A stretch of DNA of 64,000 nt from Pelagibaculum spongiae. Lineage in GTDB: Bacteria > Pseudomonadota > Gammaproteobacteria > Enterobacterales > Pelagibaculaceae. Positions 54,265-64,000 of this stretch are shown here, piece after piece. Position 1 is the stretch's first letter. Every line of letters begins with the position of its first letter. The notes beneath the pieces were generated by a model that was not told the origin of the DNA, did no database searches, and saw only the letters and a list, made by a program, of their open reading frames with translations. The DNA is taken from assembly GCF_003097315.1 (NCBI RefSeq), contig NZ_QDDL01000007.1, positions 147,455 to 211,454 on the forward strand. Reading direction: 5' to 3'. The position numbers and the translations under genes are program-made.

Positions 54265-57200
54265 CTACTGACCGAGTATTTCCACGATCTGATCCGATCT
54301 GCCATTAGCTCGAATCTCGGGATGATACATAGATTCAACACTGGCAGCTGGCACTTTATAACGGCCAGGCGTTACCGCACGCGCTAAATAATACAAACGC
54401 GCCTCACGATTGCGCCGGAGATTGACCGCAGCGACATAACGGTCGTCACGATATTCTTCATGCTCGATTGTTGTTGCTTGCTTACGTTCTGAGATTGGTT
54501 TTCCATCAATATTTATCTGCTGCAAACGAATGCTTCCCGATAAATTTTGATTCTCCAATTCCAGACCGGCTGGCAATAAATCGACCACCAGTGCATCCGG
54601 TACTTTATCTTCTGAATTAACCAGCAGTTCTACCACCACTAAATCACCACTACGCAAGAACTCCAATTGGATTGGCTGGCCAGTCTCATCGTAGTATTTA
54701 CGTTCAATGTTAATTTTGTTGGAAAATTGTGGTGGCGATACCGTGCGGTACCCCGATACTTCAAGCCGGGCAAACAACGCCTGCTGTGAACTGAGTAGCA
54801 TGGGTTGTAATAATTGCGGGTATTCAACTGCAGTTCGCTGACTACCGGTGCCGGAAATATTTTGTTGGTTTGCCGCATCTACCTGCAATTGCCAGCTATC
54901 TTCTGCCGATGACTGTAACGAAAGCGCAGCCCTGACCAATGCATATTGCTCCTGAGTCGATAACCAAGAGTCTCCTTTTAGGTCTTCAGCCAATTCAAAG
55001 CTTTGCAACCTGGCTTTAGATACTTGATAACCATCTTCAATCAGCAGAGCAATCATCAGCGCACGATCACGAATTCGGCTGCCATAATCCTGACTCCAAA
55101 AATACTTTCTGGGCTCAACTGTAAACGCTTCTTCAATGGCTAAATCGCCACGCTTTTTATCACCTTGACGAATTAATGCCAAACCGAGTTGAGCCAATGG
55201 CAATGGTGATTGTGCATTTTTGCGGAAGCGATCAAAAAGCCGTCGCATATCACCTAGGCTGGCTTGATTATTTTTCGATAATACATAAGCGGCATAGGCT
55301 CTGGTAGCAAATTTATAATGGTCATTCTCATCAGAATAACGGCTGCGTACCGCACCTAATTTAAGATATTCTTGCACCCGCCCCGCTGCTTTTAGCATCA
55401 TCGATGCGTCCACTGGAAAACCCTGAGACTGGGCTTGCTGGAAAAAATCCAGGGCAAATACGGTTAACCACTGCTCTTCTGGAGAGCGGTCACTCCACAA
55501 TCCAAAGCCACCATTAGATTTTTGTTTTCTTTGCAAACGTTCCATTGCAATTTCCATTGCTTTAGTACGTTTAGCTTGGGAAACCGGCTTAATATTAAAG
55601 CTGGATAATTCCGGACGATTGGCCAACAGCCAAGGCTGAGCACTCGATAACGTCTGCTCCAGACAGCCATATGGATAGTGCAACAGCGACCTTACGTAGC
55701 TGGCAACATCTAAAGCGGCGGCATCTGAAATTAGTAATGACGCTTGCAAACTATCCGGGTCAATATCGGCAGATTCTTCAATCAGCATGCTGATAAACTC
55801 GCCGGGTAATATCTCTTCTTGCTGGACAAAAGTTTCTGCAGGCCACGGTGGTCTAATGGCTATTTTCCAACTTTTTTCGGGCAATGTAATTTGTTCGCCC
55901 TGATACTGAATACCTTCTATCGATAACTGAATCTTTCCCAAACCATTCCACTTATTTGCCTTCATAGGCAACTTGATCGTTTGTTTCTGACGATCATTTA
56001 AACTAACGGTAAAGCTTTGTTTTCCTTTGAACTGCAGCCCTTCGCTAGCAACAAAACTTGCGGTAACGGTTTGGCTAATACCTGAAATATTATTCAAATC
56101 CAGCGCAACCATACTGATATCGCCTTTGGCAATAAATCGCGGCATGGCAATTTGTGCCACCACCGGTGTTGCCACGGTTAAATCTTGTTCGGTGCTACCG
56201 AGCATCTGATCAGAGAAAGCAACCGCCATAAATTTCAATTTCCCTGAGAAATCTGGCAAATCAAAAATAACATTTCCTTTGCCTTTTTCATCCAGCTTTA
56301 CCGGGCCAGAAAATAACGAGACAATTTGTACATCTGAAACGTTGCGTTTACCACCTCTGGCTGGTGCATCGCCACCAAAACGCAATGTGGCATGCTTAGC
56401 AACTGTTGGCTTGATTAGCTGATGATAAATATCACGCGCTTGCACCTGATAAGCTCTTCTGCCAAAAAAATAATCGAGTGGATCAGGCGTTTCAAAATCG
56501 GTTAACGATAAAACCCCATGATCAACTGCTGCAATGGTCACTTGAATATTTTCAGGCGTGACTCCCATTTCAGCGGTCACTGTCACCGGAACATTGAGCT
56601 TTTTATTTGGCATGCTTTTCTGGGGCAAATCCATCGCAATCTGTAATGTTCTAGATTGACGATTTAACGGCAAATGAATCAGTCCCATGCTACGACGGGT
56701 TAATTTCTGTTCAAATTCATCACCAATCGGACGGGTCATTAATACTGAAACATACAAGTCATGGCGATCCCACGAAGCTTCAATCGGGATATCTAAAATC
56801 GTGCCATTTTGGTCCATATCGACCCATTTAAGCCACAATGGTCGGTCTGCTTCAACTTGAACTAAAGCCTGAAATTTTAGAGTTTTTCCATCGGATTTGG
56901 ATGGTAAATACGGCGGCTTAATACTGAGCTGTACTATTTCTCCAACCAGATATGATGGTTTATCTAATGCTAGGGTGATTTTATCTGGACGGGAAGCGTG
57001 ATTCCCTTTGGAGTGCTCTTGCCAGCGCCAATACCATTCACGACCGGCTCGCAACCTTACTTTGGTTAGCAGATTACTGTCTGGGTCTCTTACTTCCAGA
57101 CGATAATCGCCCCACTTTAATGGCAGCGCTAAATTGGCAGGCTTACTACCATCTAAAGTCACCTTTTGGCGTAACACATCATATTCACGATAATTAGCGT

Positions 57201-59166
57201 GGTATTTCCAGCCACTATTTGAATATTCCCAATAGCCTTCGCGATGACGGCGCACCAAAGTAACCTCTACTTCACCGGCAATCATTTGCTGTTTTTCGTT
57301 TAAACGAACCAACTGGAAATCAGTAGTTGTATTCGCTTTTGCGTATTCTTTATTAAAATCAAAGCCACTTCTAACACCAATCATATTGGCTTGAGGCCAA
57401 ATTAAACGGCTCCAGCGTCGGTTGACCGCACGGCCATTTGATTCGTACAAACTACCTTGAAAGGTTAATCTTGCTGGTACTTTTAAGGGAGTTCGCTGAA
57501 TCGGCAGCATTGTGGTGTATCGGCCATCTTGGTCAAGTTCAACATCGGGCAAATTAGTTGAACGAGATCCGTAACCATCGGCATTACCGAAATAATAACC
57601 TTTAAATTGTTCTAAACCGGTTTGTACTGGGCGTTGCAATACTTGTTGCTGGAAACGGTTTCCAGCAGCGGGCGCACCATACAAATAATCACCTTGTACC
57701 GTTAAAAGAAGTTGTTCATTTTCTGACAGCACCTTAGAAGCTTGTTGGCCAGTTTCATTCGCAAACGAATAACTTAACTTCATTCGTTCCGGTAGGAACT
57801 CTTCAACCTTAAATCGATAGACTACCTGCGGCCCACCACCGGGGCGAACCATCGCTAATGACCATTGACCCGTTGCAGCATTGGCAGGAATATCAAATTC
57901 ATATTGGTAATAGCCTTCAGATTCAGCTGAAACACTCAGCGCAACAAACTGACGATTATCTGGCTTAATCACTGACCCGGTTAAAACGGGCTGGGCAATG
58001 AAACGACCGTCATGATCACGTAATAACATACTGAACTGAGCTTTTTCACCTGGGCGATATAAATCCCGTGGTGCATAAATCATCAATTCCTGTTCATTTT
58101 GCTGCCGTTGCCCTAAATCAAAGTCAGATAGTCCTAATGCAGTTGAATCGAGCGCTAGCATGCTCATGCTTTCATTTTGCAGTGCCAAAGCAAGTGCAGG
58201 ACGATTATTGCTATCGCTCGCCTTATAATCAGCAAGAATTATCTGGCCATTATTATCGGTGGTTTGTTGACGTAAAAAACCACCTTGTGAATTCAATAAA
58301 CGAATATCGACACCGGCCAGTGGCGCACCACTAGATAAGGATAATGCCGTAACACTCATTTGGTTTTTATAGCTTCGCGCATGCAAACCAATATCGCTAA
58401 TTACAAATAGTTTGGTCACTGTTTCGGTTGTATAGTCACCAGCTATTTTCATTGCCGCGACATACACACCGGGTATTTTTAATGCTTCTATATCAGAAAT
58501 AGGAATGCTGCGCTCAACCCGGCGATGGGTTTCAGCATCCAATTTAAAGCGCGCGCTATAAACTAGGTCAGTTTGCTTGGGCAGACTCTTTAATAGTTGC
58601 CACTTCCAAGATCTGTTGTAGTTCTGTAGCAAATCCAATAGCGATGATTCTTTCAAACGATGAAAATTTACATCGACTTGATCAACATCCAATGTTGCCA
58701 CCGGTATAAGTCCTTCGCTACCTGGAGATAAAATAATGCCCGCATCAATGAAATTAACGGCCGGTTTTAATCGACGGGTTTTTTGAGTGAAGCTGTCAGC
58801 ATTGGCAAGCTTTTGGCCGCTGGCGGCAGGCAAGCCTGCGGCAACTTTGATTTTGTACTGGGTGTAAGGCTTAGTATTTACCAGGCATAACATTCTGCCG
58901 TCATCTTCTACTGCCCAACTTGACTGGCCATAGATAGGCGAACCGCTCTTCTTACGATCCTTTGAATAGGCTTCAATATACGACGATAGATCCTTGCTCT
59001 GATCGGCAGGTTGGTTGAATGCAAGACAAAGGTAGTTTCTGCCGTCAATCTGACGTTCTGCTAGGTCTGCAATTTTGAAGTCACTCGCTTGCACCTGAAA
59101 GCAAACCAGCATGAGTATCCCGAAAATCAAACGTCTCACTGAGCCACTCCGTGATCTAATTTTCAA
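54265..59166 (-). CDS. Bacterial alpha-2-macroglobulin (YfhM-like)
   Basis: A 1633-residue periplasmic protease inhibitor. It opens with a Sec signal peptide (LIFGILMLVCFQVQA, cut before SDF) and, unlike E. coli YfhM, shows no clear lipobox. The MG domains follow, including YAPRDLYRPGEKAQFSML. The thioester motif YGCLEQT (Cys near residue 1167) traps proteases covalently, and the alpha-helical thioester domain and receptor-like end are present. It guards the cell wall when PBP1C repair occurs after outer-membrane breach. pbpC follows 53 bp later behind a terminator. Start ATG 59166. Confidence 0.93.
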   Translation of the reverse strand: MKIRSRSGSVRRLIFGILMLVCFQVQASDFKIADLAERQIDGRNYLCLAFNQPADQSKDLSSYIEAYSKDRKKSGSPIYGQSSWAVEDDGRMLCLVNTKPYTQYKIKVAAGLPAASGQKLANADSFTQKTRRLKPAVNFIDAGIILSPGSEGLIPVATLDVDQVDVNFHRLKESSLLDLLQNYNRSWKWQLLKSLPKQTDLVYSARFKLDAETHRRVERSIPISDIEALKIPGVYVAAMKIAGDYTTETVTKLFVISDIGLHARSYKNQMSVTALSLSSGAPLAGVDIRLLNSQGGFLRQQTTDNNGQIILADYKASDSNNRPALALALQNESMSMLALDSTALGLSDFDLGQRQQNEQELMIYAPRDLYRPGEKAQFSMLLRDHDGRFIAQPVLTGSVIKPDNRQFVALSVSAESEGYYQYEFDIPANAATGQWSLAMVRPGGGPQVVYRFKVEEFLPERMKLSYSFANETGQQASKVLSENEQLLLTVQGDYLYGAPAAGNRFQQQVLQRPVQTGLEQFKGYYFGNADGYGSRSTNLPDVELDQDGRYTTMLPIQRTPLKVPARLTFQGSLYESNGRAVNRRWSRLIWPQANMIGVRSGFDFNKEYAKANTTTDFQLVRLNEKQQMIAGEVEVTLVRRHREGYWEYSNSGWKYHANYREYDVLRQKVTLDGSKPANLALPLKWGDYRLEVRDPDSNLLTKVRLRAGREWYWRWQEHSKGNHASRPDKITLALDKPSYLVGEIVQLSIKPPYLPSKSDGKTLKFQALVQVEADRPLWLKWVDMDQNGTILDIPIEASWDRHDLYVSVLMTRPIGDEFEQKLTRRSMGLIHLPLNRQSRTLQIAMDLPQKSMPNKKLNVPVTVTAEMGVTPENIQVTIAAVDHGVLSLTDFETPDPLDYFFGRRAYQVQARDIYHQLIKPTVAKHATLRFGGDAPARGGKRNVSDVQIVSLFSGPVKLDEKGKGNVIFDLPDFSGKLKFMAVAFSDQMLGSTEQDLTVATPVVAQIAMPRFIAKGDISMVALDLNNISGISQTVTASFVASEGLQFKGKQSFTVSLNDRQKQTIKLPMKANKWNGLGKIQLSIEGIQYQGEQITLPEKSWKIAIRPPWPAETFVQQEEILPGEFISMLIEESADIDPDSLQASLLISDAAALDVASYVRSLLHYPYGCLEQTLSSAQPWLLANRPELSSFNIKPVSQAKRTKAMEIAMERLQRKQKSNGGFGLWSDRSPEEQWLTVFALDFFQQAQSQGFPVDASMMLKAAGRVQEYLKLGAVRSRYSDENDHYKFATRAYAAYVLSKNNQASLGDMRRLFDRFRKNAQSPLPLAQLGLALIRQGDKKRGDLAIEEAFTVEPRKYFWSQDYGSRIRDRALMIALLIEDGYQVSKARLQSFELAEDLKGDSWLSTQEQYALVRAALSLQSSAEDSWQLQVDAANQQNISGTGSQRTAVEYPQLLQPMLLSSQQALFARLEVSGYRTVSPPQFSNKINIERKYYDETGQPIQLEFLRSGDLVVVELLVNSEDKVPDALVVDLLPAGLELENQNLSGSIRLQQINIDGKPISERKQATTIEHEEYRDDRYVAAVNLRRNREARLYYLARAVTPGRYKVPAASVESMYHPEIRANGRSDQIVEILGQ

Positions 59167-59441
59167 TCAGTGTAACGTGATTAATCAGCATAGATAAATG
59201 ACACAGGGGTGGGTGAAAGCGCCTTTTAAGGACAAATCATTAAAATAGGTCTTTGGGAGTACGATCACTTTCAGATGAGTGCTATCGTTATATGAAACGA
59301 GAATATTTGAAGTTTCAGTCGCTTGGTTGCAATTAGCAGGCAATTAAATAAAGGCCTTTTTCCTTAAGCCAGAACACTATTTTCATCTCGAATTCTGGGT
59401 AAGTTTCTAGCCTAATCTATTTTTCGCTATAACTTTATCAA

Positions 59442-60041
59442 CTAGCTTGCTAGTAAAGACCATGCAATCAACAGCATAACCACACCTATCAAAGCTTCAA
59501 AAACCTTCCAGGCGTTGGGCAAATCAAATATCGGTTTTAATAACCGAGCGCCGTAACCCAAGCTAAAAAAGAACACGAAAGAAGCAGTCATTGCCCCGGT
59601 TGCAAAGAGTAATTTTGCACCTTCATATTGAGTCGAAATAGAGCCCAACAGGACTACTGTATCTAAATACACGTGTGGGTTAAGCCAGGTAAATGCCAGG
59701 CAAACCATCACTGTTTTTGTCGCAGAGCCCACCACTTGATCTTCTGACTTTAACTGGTGAGAAAGCTGTATTGCCGATTTAAAACTCATTAATGCATAAA
59801 CCAATAAAAACAGTGCGCCGCCATAGCGTGCTATCTGCTCGATGGTGGGAAACTGCTTTACCATCAAGCCAAAGCCAGATACGCCTAAAGCAATTAATAT
59901 TGCATCAGAAACCGCACACACCAGACAAATAATAAAAACATGGCGCTTTACCAAGCCATGTTTCAGTACGAATGCATTTTGTGCGCCTATCGCCAGAATC
60001 AGCGATAGGCCAAGAGAAAACCCAGCCAGCCAAGCGGTCAT
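59442..60041 (-). CDS. LysE/ArgO-family amino acid exporter
   Basis: A 199-residue membrane protein with about six helices. The LysE signature LILAIGAQNAFVLKHGL (residues ~15-31) and TWLNPHVYLDTVVLLGS (~116-132) are those of ArgO, the arginine exporter. The next genes form a basic amino acid importer, so the pair could balance internal Arg/Lys. The gene is 198 bp downstream of the permease at 60240 on the same strand and could be part of the same transcript or have its own promoter. Confidence 0.88.
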   Translation of the reverse strand: MTAWLAGFSLGLSLILAIGAQNAFVLKHGLVKRHVFIICLVCAVSDAILIALGVSGFGLMVKQFPTIEQIARYGGALFLLVYALMSFKSAIQLSHQLKSEDQVVGSATKTVMVCLAFTWLNPHVYLDTVVLLGSISTQYEGAKLLFATGAMTASFVFFFSLGYGARLLKPIFDLPNAWKVFEALIGVVMLLIAWSLLAS

Positions 60042-60239
60042 TAAAACATCTCACTACTTATCATTATTAAATCGACTAAAGAAATAAGGAGTGTAGAAAG
60101 AAACACTCTTAATGTAGCTCGTCATCAGCTAAGCAAATATCGACTTGTCAACAACATATCACGCTTCGCCGATGCTCAGGGATGACTTACGAGAGGGCAC
60201 GGAAAGATTGTTTATTTCCACTTTTCTAGTATCGGTTGA

Positions 60240-60944
60240 TTAACTGTCTGACGGCGCAGTACCTTGATATCGATTAAAGCGTTTTTCCAGCACTCGGAAT
60301 AAGAAAATGACAATCGCAGCAATCACTAAGTAGATAACGCCCGCTGCGGTAAAAATTTCAACCGGGGTGTAAGTCCGTGACTGGATGGTTCTTGCCATGC
60401 CGGTTAGGTCTAACAAGGTAATGGTCGATGCCAGCGCTGAGCTTTTCAGCATTAAAATCACTTCGTTACTGTAACCTGGCAAGGAAATTCCAAACATTCT
60501 TGGCAGGGTGATGCGTCGAATCAAGGTCCATCGGCTCATACCGAGCGCTTCTGCCGCTTCAATTTCTCCCGGTGGAATAGCTTGGATTGCACCACGGAAT
60601 AGTTCGGCGGTATAGGCTGCGGTATTCAGGCTAAATGCAATAATGGCACACCAATAAGGCTGCTTTAGCACTGCCCACAAAGAAGATTCTCGAATAATAT
60701 CAAACTGCGCTGATCCGTAATAAATCAGGAAAATTTGAATTAATAACGGCGTGCCGCGGAAAAAATAAATAAACAAATAGGGTACGGTTTGCACACTGCG
60801 ATATTTGGAAATCCGCCCCAGAGCCAATGGCAAGGCCATAACAATGCCGATCAACCCGGAAATAACCACCAATTCAATGGTCAGCCAAGCGCCGTCAAGC
60901 AAGCGCGGGTAATACTTTAAAATAACCTCCCAATCCCAACTCAT
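60240..60944 (-). CDS. Basic amino acid ABC transporter permease (HisM/ArtM-like)
   Basis: A 234-residue polar amino acid permease with five or so membrane helices. The family opening LLDGAWLTIELVVISGL and the EAA loop EIEAAEALGMSRWTLIRRITLP (which contacts the ATPase) are present, along with YLFIYFFRGTPLLIQIFL. It overlaps the start of the partner permease by four bases (ATGA), so the two are coupled. The HisM-like role is assigned by order and by the GTPLLIQ motif. Confidence 0.9.
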   Translation of the reverse strand: MSWDWEVILKYYPRLLDGAWLTIELVVISGLIGIVMALPLALGRISKYRSVQTVPYLFIYFFRGTPLLIQIFLIYYGSAQFDIIRESSLWAVLKQPYWCAIIAFSLNTAAYTAELFRGAIQAIPPGEIEAAEALGMSRWTLIRRITLPRMFGISLPGYSNEVILMLKSSALASTITLLDLTGMARTIQSRTYTPVEIFTAAGVIYLVIAAIVIFLFRVLEKRFNRYQGTAPSDS

Positions 60945-61645
60945 ATCGCTTTATACCTCGCAGCTGGATTGGCTCGATATTCCATATACGCACTGAACGC
61001 ATTAACAATTGCGGTTAATAACAAATAAATGCAAGCAGCGGCTAAATAGAAAGTAAATGGCTCTTTTGTACTGCTAACCGCGGTGGTGGCTTGTCGGATA
61101 ATATCTTGTAGTCCAACCACCGATACCAGCGCGGTGTCTTTGAGCAACACTTGAAACAAATTACCCAAACCTGGCAAGGCGACCCGCCAAACTTGCGGTA
61201 GAATAATTCGAAAAAAGGTTTTAAATGGTGTCATGCCCATTGCTCGTGATGCCTCCCATTGCCCTTGTGGGATAGATAATATCGCCATACGAAATACTTC
61301 GGTGGCATAGGCACCAAAAGCAATCGACAAGGCGGCAACACCGGAAGCAAAAGGATCAATTTCGATATATTCGTCATAGCCAAATAGGCTGGCACCGGCC
61401 ATGACTAAAGATGAACCCCCAAAATAAATGGCAAATACAATCAATAACTCAGGCAAACCACGAACAATGGTGGTGTAAAGGGTGGCCCAAATACGCAGCG
61501 GCGCGTAAGGCGATAGTTTGGATAGCGCACCAAACAAGCCAAAAGCTAGCCCGAATACCAGACTGACCAATGCTAATTTAATGGTGATCCAGGTTCCCGC
61601 CAACAATAAGTGGCCAAAACCCTGCAAATCAAAAACTTCTAGCAC
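60941..61645 (-). CDS. Basic amino acid ABC transporter permease (HisQ/ArtQ-like)
   Basis: A 234-residue permease, partner of 60240-60944. It contains GLPELLIVFAIYFGG and the EAA loop QGQWEASRAMGMTPFKTFFRIILP, with five membrane segments. Its stop overlaps the start of the other permease. A 213-bp gap upstream separates it from the binding-protein gene, perhaps holding a weak promoter or an attenuator that lowers membrane-subunit synthesis relative to the binding protein. Confidence 0.9.
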   Translation of the reverse strand: MLEVFDLQGFGHLLLAGTWITIKLALVSLVFGLAFGLFGALSKLSPYAPLRIWATLYTTIVRGLPELLIVFAIYFGGSSLVMAGASLFGYDEYIEIDPFASGVAALSIAFGAYATEVFRMAILSIPQGQWEASRAMGMTPFKTFFRIILPQVWRVALPGLGNLFQVLLKDTALVSVVGLQDIIRQATTAVSSTKEPFTFYLAAACIYLLLTAIVNAFSAYMEYRANPAARYKAI

Positions 61646-61858
61646 AGCAAGCGGCCCATGTTACGTTCACTGAAGATACCTGAGGTACTTGAAGACGCTG
61701 CAGGCAAATACTTTAGGTTTAACCGATACGCAAATCCGGCGCATTGAACCAATTGAATCCAATTAGAACAATACGCCGGATCTACCAACTATCTAACTCG
61801 CCATCTAACTCACTATCTCGAACACTAAATTACAGGTTAAGCCTGAATTCAGATAGAC

Positions 61859-62626
61859 CTAGTAGATAGAGAACGGAAAATACTTAGCATTAATTTTCTG
61901 GTAAGTACCATTCGCTACAATCGCTTTAATTGCTTTGTTGAAACGCAGCTTTAGTTTTTCTTGATTCTTGCGGATCGCAATACCGATTTTATCTACTTTA
62001 GCGGTTTTGATTGCTTCACCTTTAAACTCAAAATCCTTACCATCGGCAGAATTTACCCAGTCATATGCTGGAAGTTTATCGGAAACCAAACCATCCAATC
62101 GGCCTGCTTGCAGATCTAGGTAAGCTTTGTCTTGAGTGTCATACAGTTTGATACTCACCACACCAGACAGGCTATCTTCCAGATATTGACCGGCGATAGT
62201 CGCACGCTGCGCACCTAATGTTTTGCCTTTTAACGAAGCACGATCAGTGGCAAATGACTTACCTTTAGCTGCAACAAAAGCCAGGCTATTGGTGTAGTAA
62301 GGTGCGGTAAAATCAACCACACGCAACCGCTCTTCAGTGATCGACATAGATGCAACAATCGCATCAAATTTACGACCACGAAGCGCTGGAATCATGCCGT
62401 CCCAATCTTGTTCAACAATGGTGCAATCTGCTTTCATTTCAGCGCATAAGGCTTTAGCGATTTCAACATCAAAACCCGTCAACTCGCCCTTTTCATTTTT
62501 CATATTAAAAGGTGCATACGCGCCTTCAGTAGCAATTTTAATCTTATCGCCTGCAATTGCAGATTGCGCTGACAATACGCTACCGGCAACGATAACAGCA
62601 GCAACAACCAATTTACGAACATCCAT
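61859..62626 (-). CDS. Periplasmic basic amino acid binding protein (LAO/HisJ-like)
   Basis: A 255-residue solute-binding protein. The signal peptide (VVAAVIVAGSVLSAQSAIA) is cut before GDK. Ligand-binding family motifs follow: TEGAYAPFNMKNEKGELTGF, WDGMIPALRGRKFDAIVASM, ITEERLRVVDFTAPYY. It captures lysine, arginine, ornithine or histidine in the periplasm; the exact ligand is not readable. It lies between the ATPase gene (57 bp upstream) and the permeases. Start ATG 62626 with CCGGAGTC upstream. Confidence 0.92.
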   Translation of the reverse strand: MDVRKLVVAAVIVAGSVLSAQSAIAGDKIKIATEGAYAPFNMKNEKGELTGFDVEIAKALCAEMKADCTIVEQDWDGMIPALRGRKFDAIVASMSITEERLRVVDFTAPYYTNSLAFVAAKGKSFATDRASLKGKTLGAQRATIAGQYLEDSLSGVVSIKLYDTQDKAYLDLQAGRLDGLVSDKLPAYDWVNSADGKDFEFKGEAIKTAKVDKIGIAIRKNQEKLKLRFNKAIKAIVANGTYQKINAKYFPFSIY

Positions 62627-62683
62627 ATTTTGACTCCGGTTTATTTTTTATTTGTAATTAATAAATATGAACCAACACTAATT

Positions 62684-63457
62684 TCATCGGTGGCTGGCCA
62701 TAAACTCTTGCACTCTTTGGGATTTTGGATGATTAAATACTTGATCAGGAGGGCCCATTTCTTCTATTTGCCCCTGATGCAAAAAAACCACCTGACTGGA
62801 AATCTCTTTGGCAAAGCGCATTTCGTGAGTCACGATCAACATGGTACGCCCTTCTTCCGCCAGCTCACGCATTACTGCTAGCACTTCATTAACCAATTCA
62901 GGGTCGAGCGCTGAAGTTGGCTCATCAAACAGCAGTACTTGCGGATCCATTGCCAAAGCTCTAGCAATAGCCACTCGCTGTTTTTGACCACCAGAAAGGT
63001 TATCTGGGTAAGCATTGCGCTTATCTGCCAGCCCTACTTTTTTAAGTAGTTGCTCAGCACGAGCGACGGCTTGGTCTTTAGATTGCTTTAGCACCTGAAC
63101 TGGCGCTTCAATGATGTTCTCAAGAATGGTTTTATGCGGCCATAAATTAAAGCTCTGGAACACAAAACCAATTTTAGAGCGCATGCTTTCAAGCTGTTTT
63201 CGATCACTGGCAATCAAATTGCCATCTTTGCCCGGCTTGAGCTTCAGCGCTTCCTGGCCAACAACTATTCGACCTTGGCTTGGGTTCTCAAGCAAATTAA
63301 TACAGCGTAATAAGGTACTTTTTCCTGAACCACTGGAACCCAGAATCGAGATCACATCACCATCATTGGCGGTTAGCGAAATGCCTTTGAGCACTTCCAA
63401 ATTGCCAAACGACTTGTGAATATCATGCAGCTCAAGCGCTATCTTGCCTGTGCTCAT
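62684..63457 (-). CDS. Basic amino acid ABC transporter ATPase (HisP-like)
   Basis: A 257-residue ABC ATPase. Walker A is GSSGSGKST, the signature [15 protein letters not shown], Walker [13 protein letters not shown], and the switch region [13 protein letters not shown] 63457 is preferred since GGAGG precedes it by a few bases; an upstream start at 63523 would add a non-family tail. It powers the importer with the permeases at 60240-61645 and the binding protein at 61859. It is the first gene of the minus-strand operon. Confidence 0.93.
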   Translation of the reverse strand: MSTGKIALELHDIHKSFGNLEVLKGISLTANDGDVISILGSSGSGKSTLLRCINLLENPSQGRIVVGQEALKLKPGKDGNLIASDRKQLESMRSKIGFVFQSFNLWPHKTILENIIEAPVQVLKQSKDQAVARAEQLLKKVGLADKRNAYPDNLSGGQKQRVAIARALAMDPQVLLFDEPTSALDPELVNEVLAVMRELAEEGRTMLIVTHEMRFAKEISSQVVFLHQGQIEEMGPPDQVFNHPKSQRVQEFMASHR

Positions 63458-63523
63458 CCAGCCTCCATCGTTATTGTGATGTTTGTTATACCCAAAGTAA
63501 TTTGAGATATAGGAAAGCAGCAA

Positions 63524-64000
63524 GCCAAGCCCCTATCAGCTTACCAGCAGTAAGAATTGGAACAATCAACAGCGGCCAACACGCCTATATCTTCAGATAG
63601 GGCAGGAATAGTGGTTTCTGCACATGTAACGAAACGCATCAAGGATATTACAAGGCAAGGCCTTTTGACTAGACTCTGTAGCAAAAACATCACACGAAAT
63701 CGCATAATACAACATGTCACATTCAATCGACCAATAGATATTTATATCAAAGCAGATGAAAGATCAGGCTTTATTACTCGCCATTACACGAGTTCACTGA
63801 TCTGTCCGCATAAACCATCAACCACTAACAATGGACTTACCAGACTTCAAAGCAATGCTTTTCAAAAATCAGATGTAACCATTCAGCACAATTTAATATA
63901 AAAATCGCTTGACAGGTTTTTTTGATATTTTCCCGAATTTAAGCACCTCTTTCAGAATACCACTTAAACGCCGCATTAAACTGCTATTAACACACCTGAT
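63524..64000. other. Intergenic end of window
   Basis: A plus-strand frame at 63557-63901 (114 residues) has no recognisable motif and no ribosome-binding site, so I do not call it a gene. The promoter of the transporter operon should be near 63480-63560. The dispersed repeat lies at 63878-63934. Confidence 0.5.
63878..63934 (+). repeat. Dispersed ~56-bp repeat, copy 2
   Basis: Nearly identical to 1709-1763 in the same orientation, including CTTGACAGG and the T7 run. No IS is attached here, showing the repeat is not an IS end. Confidence 0.7.

Noticed and set aside
63557..63901. 114-residue plus-strand frame at the right end
   Set aside because: No motif, no ribosome-binding site and random-like composition; it overlaps the promoter region of the ABC operon and the dispersed repeat.

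Overview
The window looks like a chromosomal segment of a marine-type gammaproteobacterium. The grounds are the Gram-negative core genes on the right (PBP1C with a bacterial alpha-2-macroglobulin, TruA, SPFH/NfeD, a basic amino acid ABC importer), the gamma-type mobile trio in the middle, and moderately AT-rich DNA. The species cannot be named from sequence alone. Roughly 1.3-41 kb is accessory DNA packed with decayed insertion sequences; 41-63.5 kb is orderly chromosome, almost all of it on the minus strand.

Layout. 1-1.3 kb: the 5' part of a calcium-binding thrombospondin-type-3-repeat lipoprotein gene. 1.7-9 kb: an IS graveyard (ISAs1 piece, an IS4-like transposase split in two by about 3.4 kb, an IS5-family element that broke a small exported-protein gene), with an XRE regulator, three unknown small genes and a two-copy CRISPR-like repeat. 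9.5-28.6 kb: a complete type I BREX phage-defence operon (regulator, brxA, brxB, brxC, DUF262/HNH nuclease, pglX, two ATPase plus Toprim-like pairs, pglZ, brxL), transcribed in one direction with tight or overlapping gene junctions. A related ~35-bp sequence lies on both sides of the block (4.23 and 28.84 kb). 29.1-31.1 kb: an ankyrin fragment and two dead IS200-like elements. 32.1-37.3 kb: a three-gene tyrosine-recombinase module that I read as a gamma-mobile-trio (gmtY-gmtZ-gmtX), which probably explains how the defence cargo moves. 37.3-40.4 kb: an IS21 element inside an IS256 relic, with a 7-bp target duplication. 41.0 kb: the 3' piece of a tRNA-Arg(CCT) gene, most likely the right edge of an integrated island.

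Right-hand chromosome: a DUF411 protein whose first active-site Cys codon is UGA, followed at bacterial SECIS distance by a hairpin (candidate selenoprotein); two tandem SNF-family sodium symporters; a fatty-acid-hydroxylase-like membrane enzyme divergent from a LysR regulator; TruA; a RAYT-like Y1 transposase; NfeD and SPFH proteins; a flavin reductase; pbpC with an alpha-2-macroglobulin; and an ArgO/LysE exporter beside a four-gene basic amino acid ABC importer.

The observations most worth checking are the UGA-containing DUF411 gene, the heptanucleotide tandem repeat inside pglX that could make BREX phase-variable, and the two ATPase/Toprim-like modules nested within BREX.
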